Positions 23,435 to 34,955 of a DNA stretch of 64,000 nt are shown here, one piece after another (within the stretch, counting starts at the first letter, position 1; every line of letters starts with the position of its first letter). The notes under the pieces were generated by a model that had not been told where the DNA came from, did no database searches, and was given only the letters and a program-made list of their open reading frames with translations. Both the position numbers and the translations under genes were made by a program. The stretch is from Yamagishiella unicocca (Eukaryota; Chlorophyta; Chlorophyceae; Chlamydomonadales; Volvocaceae), in assembly GCA_003116995.1 (NCBI GenBank), contig BDSL01000191.1, positions 1 through 64,000 on the forward strand. The letters run 5' to 3'.

Positions 23435-26400
23435 ATGTTCTATTACCTGACGCTCAACAAAGCCATAGACGTGCACCCCAAACATTTCGGATCGAAGCTT
23501 CGTGAGGTCATCCGGGAAAAGCTTATCGCCGAGGTCAGGAGCCCTGTCAGTTTTGGCGGGGGCGGCCCTCTGGCCCACGCATCCCAACAGACGGCCTGAA
23601 CCTGGACGGAACCCTGCGCGCAGACTGAGGGCACGTGTACGGGGAAGTACGGCTATGTGGTCGCGGTGACCAAGGTGGACGACATTGGACGGGTGCGTTC
23701 CGGGACCTCCTGCGGTGCGGTCTCCTGCGCATCCTGACCGCCACCCGCGGCTCACGTAGGCCGCTTGGGGACACCGCCAGCCGCACCGCCACGCACGCTA
23801 TCCCACCGCACCCGACCTCCACTCCGCCATCCCGCCTTCGCCCGTCACCGCACTGCACACGCGTGCTAGGTCGCCGCCTTCGCCCCTCCCCTCGCCGCCC
23901 CTGCCCTCCCCCCACCACCCTACTTGCCCGACCCCCCCTTCCCCCCGATATGCACCAACTACATTACCCCAGTCGAGTTACCGGTTCTTTACTTGTAATT
24001 CCCCCGATCTTGCCCCAAACACACACTGCATCCACCAAGTGAGCACCGCGCGCCTGTCACTTGGAAAGCCTCCACCACGGGTGGGGGGGTGGGACCGGGC
24101 AGCGGCCGAAGGGACGGCAGCACAGGACCCCACCCCCCCTCCACCCCCCCGCCCTGCCCCCTCCTGGTCGACCCTGGGAGGCAGCTGATGCTCCCAGCAC
24201 GCCCGGATCTTGCCTTGCCCCCTTACTGCTGTGAGCCGCCTGCCGTCCCGTCCCGCCCCCTCCCTGTTCATGACTGCTTTCCTCTCAACCTCCCCGTCGG
24301 CACACCCTCATGAACCAATCTACCCTCGCACCCCTTACCCCACCCCCACCTGCCGCCCTTCACTGCCTTCCCCCACCCTCACGGCATTGCCGCCACCCCC
24401 TCCAGGGCCGCATCCGCCAGGACCAGTCGGGTTTCGCCACCTTCGACGTCACGTACGGCTGCATCGTGTGCCGGCCGTACAAGGGGGAGGTGCTGGATGC
24501 GGTCGTGACGTCAGTCAACAAGGTGGGGTAGCGGCGGAAGGGAGGGGAGGAGAGCGGCGGAAGGGCGGGGCGGGGGCAGCCCTCGGGGCGGCTGCGGGGC
24601 TCCCGGAGGGTTCCCTGGAGCCACTGCCGGAGCGGGTTGCGCCCGGATGTGGGTGTTAGGGTCGCCGGGTTGTTGCGGCCTTCCCCGTGTGTGGCCGAGT
24701 GGGGCTGAACTGACGGGGCTGGTTTCAGCGTGTAGGACTGTGTCCCGCGCGGCGGCCCCATGTGCCACCCTCCGCGGCCCCATGTGCCACCCCCCGCGGC
24801 CCCATGTGCCACCCCCCGCGGCCCCATGTGCCACCCGGGTGCCAAGCCGCACATCCTCGACCTCCGACTCTCATGCCGCGCAACCCCCCCGCAGCCCTGC
24901 CGGGGGGGTTGCTTGCACACCAACCCCCCGTGTCAGCCCCCTCCCCCCGCCTCCACCGCACGGAAGCGCCCCCATCGCGACACACCCACCCACACAAACA
25001 CATACGCACACGCCTCCTCTCTACCCCGGCCCCCCCTTCCGCAGATGGGCTTCTTCGCGCAGGCGGGGCCGCTGCAGCTGTTCGTCACGCAGCACGTGAG
25101 TGCCGTACTGCGCTGCGCTGCTGCCGTACATGTCGATACACGTGATGCGCAGGGGAAGAAGGGGCCGGAGGGGAAGGGGTGCAGCGGCGTGGGGACGGTT
25201 TGTTTCAGGTGTTCCGGAAGAGGGTTGTTAGGCAGCAAGCGACAGCGGCTCTGGATTGAGAGAAGCCAGGAGATGTGTACGGCGACACAGGAGGATGCGG
25301 AAGTGAAAGCCTGGGTTGGGAGGTTGGCGAGAAGACCGGGTTGCATGACGTCGAAAGCGGACGTCGGAAAGCAGCCGTGTAATAGTTGGAGGGGGGCGGC
25401 GAAGAGGGAAGCATCGGCCGCAGCTATGGGCGCATGGGTTGGTAGGGAGGCGGACGTGAGGGTGTGGGTCACACGAGCCAGGTCTCTAAAATTACTTGGC
25501 TCTTAACCATTCGCAGCGATAAGTCCCTCCCACCCACCCCCGTCCGCGATCCCCGATCCAACTCGGCGACAGTTGATTCCTGAGGAGTTCGAGTTCGATG
25601 CCTCGGGGGACAACAGCTGGATCTCGGTGGATCAGACCACCCATATTCAAAATGGCACGCACGTGCGGATCCGGATCGTGGGCATCAAGTATGATCCCAC
25701 GGAAGTGGTGAGCGCAGCAGCGGGCCGCGGCAGCCGGCAGGGGGGGTTTAACGAGAATCCGCCGGCATGGCGGGGAGGGAGGGCACCGGGCCGGCCAGGG
25801 GGTGGTGAGGAATCTGGCGCATCGGCAGTGGGCCGCTCCTTGGCGAGAACATCCTAAACTCTCCTGTTACCGGAGTACGGCGGCGGTGGCAAGAGGACGC
25901 TGTCCGCACCAATCCCTGCGGTTCCGCCAGTGACGTTGCCAGTGGGTCCTCCCGCGGCTCGGCTCCACCCGACACACCCAGCCTGGGGGGCTCCGCTGCC
26001 AAGCTGCCTGCTCCGGCTGCCGCAGCGTTTGTCCCTGCCTCGCCACCCCTACTCACAACGCCCGCCCCCCGCCACCCCCCCCCCCCACTCCCCCCGCCAC
26101 TCCCCCCCGCCACTTCCCCCCGCCACTCCCCCCGCCACTTCCCCCCGCCACTCCCCCCGCCACTCCCCCCGCCACTCCCCCCCCACTTCCCCCCGCCACT
26201 CCCCCCCGCCACTCCCCCCCGCCACTCCCCCCCGCGCGTCACTCGGCCCGACCCACTGATCCGCCTGCTGACTGCTGCGCCGCCTCCATGCCTGTACGCA
26301 CCCTCACCGCCACCTGTGAGCGCAGCCTGACCCCCTCACCCCCTCGTCCTCCCCCCCCCTCGTCCTCCCCCCCCTCCCCTCTGCCCCACTCGCTAGTTTT

Positions 26401-26456
26401 GCATCGCCACCATGAAGGAGGACTACCTGGGAGTCATCGGCAGCGACTTCTCGTGA
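23435..26456 (+). CDS. RPB7: RNA polymerase II subunit RPB7
   Basis: Complete six-exon gene, all introns phase 0: 23435-23533, 23624-23692, 24406-24522, 25045-25095, 25573-25707 and 26397-26456, giving 176 residues (human POLR2G has 172). The product starts MFYYLTLNKAIDVHPKHFG, matching the RPB7 tip domain; then EGTCTGKYGYVVAVTKVDDI, RPYKGEVLDAVVTSVNK and FVTQHLIPEEFEFD, leading into the OB-fold; it ends MKEDYLGVIGSDFS. RPB7 pairs with RPB4 to form the polymerase II stalk, which binds nascent RNA and helps initiation. The start is the only ATG that keeps the tip strand. The conserved Val between exons 1 and 2 is replaced by Thr, which depends on the chosen acceptor at 23624. Introns hold minisatellites. 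No TGTAA signal lies close downstream; the first is near 27617. Confidence 0.95.
24751..24836. repeat. Minisatellite in RPB7 intron 3
   Basis: Four tandem copies of a roughly 21-base unit with core gcggccccatgtgccacc. Confidence 0.85.
26071..26234. repeat. C-rich microsatellite in RPB7 intron 5
   Basis: Irregular tandem array of ccgccactcccc-type units, 10-14 bases each, with almost no G except in the repeated ccgcc. Strong strand asymmetry; could pose replication or assembly problems. Confidence 0.85.
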
Positions 26457-26501
26457 AGGGGGTCGGGGGTGGGGGGAGGGGGAGGGGAGGGGGGAGGGGA
26501 G

Positions 26502-26596
26502 GGGCGCTGGGCAGCTCCGGAACCAGGCACCATGGCAGAGCGACGGAGGGGCGCTGGGCGGCTCCGGAACCAGGCACCATGGCAGGGCGACGGAGG
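26502..26596. repeat. Two-copy 47-base tandem repeat downstream of RPB7
   Basis: Units at 26502-26547 and 26548-26596 share ctccggaaccaggcaccatg and lie about 45 bases after the RPB7 stop, within its probable 3' untranslated region. Confidence 0.8.
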
Positions 26597-28379
26597 GGCG
26601 TTGTTGGAAGCCTCCCGATGCGCCTCTCTCCTCGCCAATTGTGACACTGTGTGTCGACGTTTGCCGATGAGGTCGAGAGGTGCTTGCCCCCGGGGTAGGC
26701 GCCTGGTGCTTCGGTGCGACATAACGTGTGTGTGCGTGTGCGTGTAGCCTGCCCGGAGCAGCTCCGGCGGCCTGATGCAGTCCATGGGCGACAGATTGGT
26801 CACGACAGCCGTACCTTTTCCTCTATGCGGCCGCGCCGGATACCTTACGGCGGCACGTCTGTGTTTGGGGGGCGGACTTGACTCGTTGTGACGGCGAAAC
26901 GTGGTGTCGCAGGGAGGTCCTGGGGGTCTGGGGGGTTATAAGAGAATACGCGAATCCACGGCCGACAAACCTGGAGGGCGGTGACGGCGAGGTCCAGGGG
27001 GGGCGAGAAGACCCGGTGCCAGGGGGGACGCGCCGGGGGGGTCCAACGCACACCACACCCACGAGAGAGCGGCCTGCGCTGGCCATGCGTGCGATTGACT
27101 GGCGACTGTGTGCCGACCCGTGGGTCAGGCGGATTTGTTTTGGGTCCTCCGTTTCCGGTCTATCCGCCAACGTGGGGACGGGGTTGAGGAGCCGCGGCGC
27201 GGCTTCACAGTTCGCTGTACGTCCTCACCGTGAGACACTACGTTCGCTGTAGTTCGCTGTACGTCCTCACCGTGAGACCAGCGGCCGCTGCTGGCCGCCG
27301 GCTACGCCCGGCTGGCGTGTGCCGATGGTTATGTGACCTACACGATGTTAGGCGAACGTAAGTCTTTTGGCTGCGCTCGGGTGGCGCTGTCGTGTGCCGA
27401 TGGCTCGCGGTGGATTGGGTGGTGCTGTCGCGCTTCCGAGAGACTTGTGGCCGCGGATGTGCGTTGGATGGAAAGTGCGTTTCGCCGTTCTAGCTAAGCG
27501 CAAGTGAGCGGGAAACCCCATATCGCGTATAGATGCACTTCCCAACGTGTCACGGGCCGTGAACCAGTTGGGGCGGTTGTACGAAGGTGGGCTCGACCGA
27601 CTGCGTAACGATGGCCCTGTAACGCGACTCATTCAGTTTATGGAGCTGGCTGGCAGGTTACGGCACTAAGCGGCCAGAGGGGCTTGGGGCCGCGCGCTTT
27701 GGGCCGAACACTGGTAGTTCGGGGGTGAGGGATTGTTTGTGGCCACATCAACGCCAGCTGTAAATGGCAACAGCGTCACAGCCACAGCGGGACCAGCAGG
27801 TTGTCTACTGCACAGACAGCCTGTTGGCGTGTGGGGTCGGGGATGGCTGTGGGACTAATGCGCGCTCCTTTGTTGCACGTGCTTCAGTCTCATAAAGGGT
27901 TCGGTTGGCCTGCATGGAACTGAGGCAGGGATTGTTATACAGACCCTTACAGTCGAGCGCAGCAGACATATTGGGTGTAGACGTCGCGCAATAAAGAAGC
28001 AGTAGCTCTAGCTCTTGGTAGCATCGGCCGGACGTTGCGGTCCTTTCAACACGCGCTATAAGCCCAGTCCCTCATATGACTTTCGTATACTGCCAATTAA
28101 ATGCCTTCGCGAACGCTTAGTTCCGATCAGTTCTGCCCTGGTTCCGCCGTTCCGAGCTTTGGATCCGTGTTGGCAGTCCATGGGATGTGTACGAAAACAG
28201 CGTTATTCACTTTGAACACTTTGCGCCTTAGTGTGATGTACCCATCAATCTTGCCAAGTTTGGCTGGGCTGTCGGCAATCGTTTTTGGTATCGTTCATAG
28301 CCTGAGACGAGTTCAAGTATCACTCCTTGAATGTGATGTCCAAGTAACCAAATAATAGCCTAGACGTTACGGGAACGCG
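26597..28379. other. Intergenic between RPB7 and the LRR gene
   Basis: Holds an interspersed element at 26937-26970 (shared with 18181), another at 27003-27025, and an exact 28-base direct repeat at 27209-27236 and 27251-27278 (core gctgtacgtcctcaccgtga). From about 27700 the sequence is less G+C-rich and should include the LRR gene promoter. TGTAA occurs near 27617 and 27760. No coding exon is supported. Confidence 0.5.
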
Positions 28380-31300
28380 ATGGGCGCCCTTCCTGCTCGC
28401 AACTTCGCTGATGTGCTTTGCGGGCTAAGCGTTCCTGCCCTGGACACCTTGGTCGATAATTTTCAGTCAGTTCCTTGGGGATATAAAACGTCGTGCTTCA
28501 AGAGTGCCCGACTATGTTGCCGCGCGCTGCGAGACGCGCTGGATGCAGGCGTGCGCCGTTTGCAGCTTACAGTGCATTCGGATGGATACAGCCAGGACGT
28601 ACTGGCAACGCCTCTAGCTCGCTGGCCTCGCTGCAGCGAAGTGGCGGTTCGCCTAGTTCCAACCGTGATTTCGGGTTGCCAAGACGACGTTTTGGACGAG
28701 CGGACAATGGCCCGCCTCTTACTTCTGCCTTTCGCCGACCAGCCGTCACCAAAGAACCGACAGCCAATCACGCACGTGTCGTATGGGACGTACATCGATG
28801 ACGATGGGTACCATGAGTATGACATCTTCGCGCCCATGCCGTTGTTGGAAATGCCCTCCCTGGCACGTCTGCTGCCACACCTAAGGGCGCTGAACCTACA
28901 CAACATTCCCGGTGGCATATCAAACGATCCTCTACAGCAGCAGCTGATGTACGACGCGCTAGCAACTCTGCCATTCCTTGAGGGCCTTACGCTGCCCAGC
29001 TGCCAGGGCCTGGAGCGTGCGGGGGCGCTGGCGGGGCGCCTTCGCAGTCTGGAGGTCTGGGGAATCGGCAAAGAAACCGATGCGGCCCTGACCACGGCGG
29101 CGGTAGCGGCCATATCTCGACTTAGTCGGCTGACGCATCTGCGGCTGAACTACTGTCGTAGCCCACGGAACGGGGCCGACGGCGATGGTGATGTCGGCGG
29201 CTTGCATCTGCTGCTGCTGGACAGCCTTCCTCCTTCCCTGGAGCGCTTAGACTTTGTGCTCGAACGTCACACTGAGAGGTAGGCCAGTGTGAAGTCACTC
29301 GAAGGTTTCACGACATGCGAAAAGTTTGTTGGTTTTCGGTCTTGATGCAGATATCAGAAAATTAGGTCCAGCAGCGCCTCGTCACCATGGGGGCATGTGT
29401 TCCAGCAGGTGGAATCACCATAGATGCCAAGGTAGATATCCGATACTTTGAGGCTGTGTGCTGCAGAACGGTGTGGTGCGCGATTGATCCTGACAGGCCT
29501 GGCTAACATGGCCGCGCGCTGATGCGTCCTCGCTGCCCTGCCCAGGTGGTTGCCGAATAGGCTCGTCTTGGAGCTGCGGGAGGGCCGGCTGCTGTCCCTG
29601 GAGGAGAGCGGCTCTTCTCCTAGTACAGCGCTGTCTGCTCGCGTACCCATGGCTCGGCTGCTGTTGGCGTGCAAGGCGATGCCGAAGCGGCTGGAGTGCA
29701 TTCGCCTGGAGGGGGTGTCCCTGGAGCGACATGACGACCTGGAGCGGGGAGAGATGGGGCCGGTGCTGGAGCTGCTGCGGTGCTCGTCAAGGGTGGAGAC
29801 AGCGGAGCTGCGGGTGTGCTCCGGCGTGCCCTCAGTGATGGTGCTGCAGGCCATTCAGCTGCTGGGCTTCCCAAATAGCCTGAAGATGCAACCTTCATGG
29901 AACGTGCTCCCGTTAAGCCTGCAGCTGCCGCCCGTAGAACCCCACTGTGGGACATCCTGCATGTGGCCACCACCGCCAGAGACAGCTGCGGCTTTGGCAC
30001 CAGTCAGCGGGGTGGAGGTGGAGGAAGAGGGAGACACGGCGTCGACATCGATCGCTGCTGAGGGGCCTCTCCTTCCATTCGGACCGAGCTCACTGGAGGC
30101 CGTCCTGCAGCGCATGACCAAGCCTCTAGCTGCGGAAGGTGCCAACGCCCCCAGCCCTCGTGGTCTCCTCCTTCACGGCCCTTTGATTACCGCACTGGCG
30201 CAGGCACCAAAGCCCGCACTGGGGGCTTGGATCAGGCAGCTGCGGAAGGCGGCAGCTGGTAGCTAAAGCACGGGGCCCAGACAAGGACATTTATGACGGC
30301 GGACATGGTGGCTTCTTTTCTCTTGCGCTAGCACACCGACCCGCAGCCTTCGTCCTCGTGGATTGCTTCCCCCAGCACTCCATGTCGGCCGTGGTGGCGG
30401 CGGCTGCGTCCCAGAACGGAGCCGCGCTGGACGCGGCTGTTGTGGAACACCTGGGCCCGACGCTGGCAGCGGCGATAGCGGAGGTGCCGGGTGGCGTGGA
30501 GGTCGTACCGCTGCGAGCCGTCAGCAACTCCTACAGGTTTTCGGGGGCCTTAAGTCCGACAACATACCTGCTTTGGAGCACTGCACAGCAGGTGGGCTGA
30601 GTCGGGCTTGGGTAGGCATTTGGGGGTTTGTAAAAACCGTTTTACGCGACGGGACAGGATAGTTGGCGCATGGTCGTCGGACACCAACTTTGTGGGCGCA
30701 TGCTGGAGCACTGGGACTGACTACCGCAAACCTGTGGAGACGGCCTGTCGGAGCTGTGTAAAAGAAAATAAATAGAAAAGAAAAGATAAAGCGCGGTGAC
30801 GTGCAACGCGTATGACCGAGAACCAGGTGGGCGGAATTGGGCGCGGCGAGGCGAGTGGCGGTGCAGCCCGGCGCCCTGCCCGGATACCTACCGTTGTTAC
30901 CGTGGCGGCGTGAGATGCCAGCAGCGAAAGTCCTGGACCGTCCCGTGTCTTGAACCGCGCCGCCGTGCCGTTTGGGAAACCGTGGTGACAGCAAGGGTCG
31001 CAAACGCACGCGCACATCGGCAAAACAAAACGGGGTCCGCGGGGTGGGGAGGAGTCGGACGGCTCAGGTGTCTCAGGTGTTTCACTGACATCGTTCCCGT
31101 GTTGTAAGGCAGGTGGCTCACGCGGGAGCTCGCGGTTTTGGGGGTTTCAGCTGGCGTATCGCGTTCTGTCGCCCACCCCACCCCTGGGACAGCTGCTGGG
31201 TGGATTCTGTGCGAGGCACGCAGCAGCCTCAGGTCACTCCTCGCCCTGAGGTCCGACCAGCTCGTTACTCCGCCAACGGCTGGTTCCCTGCACCGAACAT

Positions 31301-31439
31301 CCGAGCCGCCGTGCAGGTGATGGAGGAGCGGCTCAACGGGTCGGCCGCAGCCGCCGCTGGCGACGTCGGGGAAAGGCTGCAGCACGTGCTGGAGCTGTGG
31401 GACGAGCTGCGCGAGCAGCCAGAGCACGCTTTCTCCTAG
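28380..31439 (+). CDS. F-box-like leucine-rich-repeat protein, about 687 residues
   Basis: Four phase-consistent exons: 28380-29278, 29546-30258, 30347-30591 and 31233-31439. The N-terminus has an F-box-like helical segment (CFKSARLCCRALRDALDAG) followed by leucine-rich repeats, for example LLPHLRALNLHNIPGG, FLEGLTLPSCQGLERAG, LSRLTHLRLNYC and LPPSLERLDF. This is the layout of the large F-box/LRR families of Chlamydomonadales, which are thought to select substrates for SCF ubiquitin ligases. The second half is less repetitive: residues 400-500 are proline/glutamate rich, and exon 3 encodes FVLVDCFPQHSMSAVV. The protein ends in an amphipathic helix (VMEERLNGS ... VLELWDELREQPEHAFS). Start chosen as the first ATG before the conserved region. 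Intron 3 carries the recurrent interspersed motif. A TGTAA signal lies 137 bases after the stop. Confidence 0.8.
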
Positions 31440-31575
31440 GCCTTACACAGGGCGAGGGGGTGAGGGGCAGCTCATGTGTGTGCCGTGAGTGACAGAGGGC
31501 TACAAACTGTGTGCAAGGCCACCCAGTGAGCGCAGCAGCAGGACACGGCAACATGGTCACATTGCGAGGTCTTGT

Positions 31576-31580
31576 TGTAA
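31576..31580 (+). terminator. TGTAA polyadenylation signal of the LRR gene
   Basis: TGTAA is the usual volvocine poly(A) signal and lies 137 bases past the stop at 31439, inside a short gttacggttgcg-like repeat. Confidence 0.6.
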
Positions 31581-32589
31581 CGGTTACAGTTGCGGTTACG
31601 GTTGCGAGGTCTTGTTGAAAGTCGTGGTGGGCGACATTCGCATCAGGGACCGCGTCGAGTAGTGTATGAAGAGGCAGAACGAGTACTAGCAGTGCGCAGG
31701 TGCAATAGTAGTGATAGGGACCGACAGGGCTTTCCTGAACTTTTAGCATGCCGTGATGCATACACGTGCAGTGCTGTTGGTGCCGGAAGTACGTTTTTAT
31801 AAACCACGTGTTCCGCTGCGATCTGTCCACCTCTGAGCACAGGGGTGAATCGGCTCAGGTCAGGTGGCGCTCGACATGGAGGGCGGTGGAGGACGTAGTG
31901 CAGTGCAGTCGGGCAAGTAGGCAGTAACACCTCAGATGATCGATAGCACACCCTTTACATGTGTGCCCTAAATCGTAAAATGACAGTATCTACCGTTGTG
32001 TCATTCGTGGCTATAAAGACTCCTACTTTCGCCCTGAAATGAAACCGTCGCTGCAATCTGTGCTTCCCTGTAGCTTGCTGCACCACCCACAACCAGCTCC
32101 CAATCACGGGCACGCAGGGGCCGCAGCCATGGGCGCCGCCGCTCCACCCCCACCCCCACGCAAGCAGTCCGTGGCACACTCCTGCCGCCTTTCGACGCAG
32201 CATTAGCTCCCACAAGCATAGCCAGTATCTCCACCACACCACTACCCCGCCTTTCATTTGCCTCGCACCAGCCTGCCTCGCACACACTGCTGGCCACCTC
32301 CCAGCGAGCCCGCAATGGCGACCTCTTGGTTGTCGGTGTGGTGGCTCGGGCAGCAGTGTCACCCAACCAGGCTACAGCCTCTTTAACGGCATGGCTACTG
32401 CCGCCACCAGCGCCCTCACCACCGCCGACGCCACAGCCGTTTCTCGAGGGCTCCTGGCGGGCGGCTGCGCGTGAAAGTGTGGCGGCTGTGTTCCTGCTGC
32501 TGACATCGGCTGTTGGCATAAGGCCCTCGAAGAGGCCGGGCCGTGCGAGTTCTCCACCATGACTGTGATAGTGACTGTGGTCAATAATG
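31581..32589. other. Intergenic, left flank of the retroelement
   Basis: Overlapping long open frames exist on both strands around 32001-32645 (minus) and 32075-32565 (plus). The minus frame begins inside the element's terminal repeats, which argues against a real gene. No splice-supported gene is seen. Confidence 0.4.
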
Positions 32590-32639
32590 TCGCGACACAG
32601 TCCTGGCAACGGCAATCCTCGTATGCAGGCAACAGACTC
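32590..32639 (-). repeat. Element repeat Y2 (50 bases)
   Basis: Terminal copy of Y, immediately outside X2. It marks the proposed 3' end of the element on the minus strand. Confidence 0.9.
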
Positions 32640-32641
32640 GG

Positions 32642-32988
32642 GCACTCGGGCGTGGTTAACCTAGCTGCATGACTGCCACTGCTCGGAGTGCACGTCAGGG
32701 GCTGGTTCGAGAATGAGTCCGAGTTCAGCCTAGCATCCCGGTCCTGCCTTGATGCGCAAGGGCCAGACTTCACGAGAAGTAGCTCACTGTATACGTTACA
32801 CAACTGTGGGTTCGATTCCAGGCAGTCGCGGACTGCCTGGCACAGGGACAACACGGTCCCTTAGCACCGGCGCATCGCAACGCTCGTACGGCAATAACGG
32901 ATCCACTTAGACACTGCAGTCCACGCACTTAGAACCGTGACTACAGCTAAGTGACTACACTGTGTCAATCACGCACTGTGTCACGACA
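32642..32988 (-). repeat. Element repeat X2 (347 bases)
   Basis: Second copy of the repeat at 35522-35868. B box at 32809-32819; hairpin at 32818-32840. It is sandwiched between the two Y repeats. Confidence 0.9.
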
Positions 32989-32992
32989 GCTG

Positions 32993-33042
32993 TCGCGACA
33001 CAGTCCTGGCAACGGCAATCCTCGTATGCAGGCAACAGACTC
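32993..33042 (-). repeat. Element repeat Y1 (50 bases)
   Basis: Same 50 bases as 32590-32639 (begins tcgcgacacagtcctggcaa on the plus strand). Confidence 0.9.
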
Positions 33043-33130
33043 CCCCCCCAGCTGAGACACTGGGTCGAGGATGAACACACTCTACCCTGAGCTGAGTAAG
33101 CCCGCATCTACAGCAGCACGAACTAACCAC

Positions 33131-33937
33131 TCAGGTGAGGATCCATGGGTCACTGGGCCCCAAGTCCACCTTCAACAGCTGCTCTCGCAACGCCTTGGTA
33201 CGGAATACGACCAGCCACAGGCAGCGTCGGCCCATCCGCCCGCGCGGTAGACCTGTAAGCAGAGCCAGCCGGCCCGCCAAACTCAAAGACCTAAGGTACG
33301 CACGCCGGATTGGTGGCGCATCCGTAACGTATCCCCCGGGGACATGAAACGCGACAACCGGCGCAAAACAGACGGCCAAAGGCAAGGCGATATCCAGGAC
33401 TGCGAACCATGGTGACGCCACGATAGCATCAAAGTGCCAGACATCACGCACACGACGATAAAACCCAGGCTGTAAAGCGTTTTCGTGACGCTCAGCCACA
33501 CACGCCGCAGAAATATCATTCCGCAGGACACTGAAACCCGCACTGCTCAGCACCTTGGCAATAGTGCCCGTGCCGCTCCAGGGATCCAAGACCCCATTGC
33601 ACTGCCCAAGATCCACGCAACGCAGCAGTGGCTCTATCTCGCACACAAGCGTCTCCACACACTCAGGGTGGCCAGCATTCGGCTGTCCCTCCCGCTGCAG
33701 AAACAATGAACCTCCGGGCACACGATTCACCAACCGCCCCACGTGGGCAGTGGACGGCTCAGCCCCAGGCATCAGCAAGCGCAACGCAGCGGTGACTCCC
33801 ACGGCGTCCCCAAGCGCCCACGTGTTGGGCAGCTCCGAAGCAACGACCGCAAGTGCAGAGCGCCGGCCACCACACCGCTTGGCTTCCATCCCCTTCACCT
33901 CCTTCTCCTCACGCAGGCAACTTCGCAGTCCCCGCAT
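33131..33937 (-). CDS. Methyltransferase-like protein of the retroelement
   Basis: Single open frame of 268 residues. Residues 118-126 (DPWSGTGTI) form a class I S-adenosylmethionine-binding motif of the D-P-x-x-G-x-G-x-x type used by DNA N6-adenine/N4-cytosine methyltransferases; an acidic residue follows at 141 (RND). Residues 175-178 read SPWF at the place of the catalytic (D/N/S)PP(Y/F/W) motif, with Trp replacing the second Pro. The remainder (GRLALLTGLPRGRMGRRCLWLVVF) is typical of volvocine retroelement methyltransferases, as I recall them. It could modify element DNA or be a decayed enzyme. The first 35 residues are charged and the true start may be an internal Met at residue 17. It lies between the tandem array and Y1, in the element's own orientation. 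Confidence 0.6.
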   Translation of the reverse strand: MRGLRSCLREEKEVKGMEAKRCGGRRSALAVVASELPNTWALGDAVGVTAALRLLMPGAEPSTAHVGRLVNRVPGGSLFLQREGQPNAGHPECVETLVCEIEPLLRCVDLGQCNGVLDPWSGTGTIAKVLSSAGFSVLRNDISAACVAERHENALQPGFYRRVRDVWHFDAIVASPWFAVLDIALPLAVCFAPVVAFHVPGGYVTDAPPIRRAYLRSLSLAGRLALLTGLPRGRMGRRCLWLVVFRTKALREQLLKVDLGPSDPWILT

Positions 33938-34000
33938 ATCCCTCGCTCAACACTCCCATCATCATAACGCACCTCGCATGGCCAACGTCGACCAGGTCGT

Positions 34001-34955
34001 TCAGACAGCTGCTCAACCCGGTAATGAGCACCCTCACCGCGGAGGGTACCAGCTTCGGCGCTGGTGGCTTCGGATCTGAATCATCGTAAATAAAGGTGAG
34101 CTTGGGTATCGTCCCAGGAGCTCTCCTCAGGACTGCGGCTCACAGGGCAACACGGTGGTCTCGTACCAGCTGCAGCGCAGTTCGCTGCAGCTCTGCCATG
34201 CCCCCTTGCGCCACTGTCATCGGGCCATCGGGCCAGGTCTTTCAGACAGCTGCTCAACCCGGTAATGAGCGCCCTCACCGCGGAGGGAACCAGCTTCGGC
34301 GCTGGTGGCTTCGGATCTGAATCATCATAAATAAAGGTGAGCTTGGGTATCGTCCCAGGAGCTCTCCTCAGGACTGCGGCTCACAGGGCAACACGGTGGT
34401 CTCGTACCAGCTGCAGCGCGGTTCGCTGCAGCTCTGCCATGCCCCCTTGCGCCACTGTCATCGGGCCATCGGGCCAGGTCATTCAGACAGCTGCTCAACC
34501 CGGTAATGAGCGCCCTCACCGCGGAGGGAACCAGCTTCGGCGCTGGTGGCTTCGGATCTGAATCATCGCAAATAAAGGTGAGCTTGGGTATCGTCCCAGG
34601 AGCTCTCCTCAGGACTGCGGCTCACAGGGCAACACGGTGGTCTCGTACCAGCTGCAGCGCGGTTCGCTGCAGCTCTGCCATGCCCCCTTGCGCCACTGTC
34701 ATCGGGCCATCGGGCCAGGTCATTCAGACAGCTGCTCAACCCGGTAATGAGCGCCCTCACCGCGGAGGGAACCAGCTTCGGCGCTGGTGGCTTCGGATCT
34801 GAATCATCGCAAATAAAGGTGAGCTTGGGTATCGTCCCAGGAGCTCTCCTCAGGACTGCGGCTCACAGGGCAACACGGTGGTCTCGTACCAGCTGCAGCG
34901 CGGTTCGCTGCAGCTCTGCCATGCCCCCTTGCGCCACTGTCATCGGGCCATCGGC
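34001..34955. repeat. Four-copy 241-base tandem array inside the retroelement
   Basis: Units begin at 34001, 34242, 34483 and 34724 with tcagacagctgctcaacccg and are nearly identical. On the minus strand each unit carries an open segment DPKPPAPKLVPSAV, a possible donor (gtgagc) and a possible acceptor (gattcag), so one unit may equal one exon plus one intron of the gag-like gene. The outer edges diverge near 34060 (left partner sequence) and 34950. Confidence 0.85.

Noticed and set aside
32001..32645. 214-codon minus-strand ORF beside the retroelement
   Set aside because: Its start codon and first residues lie in the X2/Y2 repeats and the frame crosses the element boundary; an opposite-strand frame is equally open.
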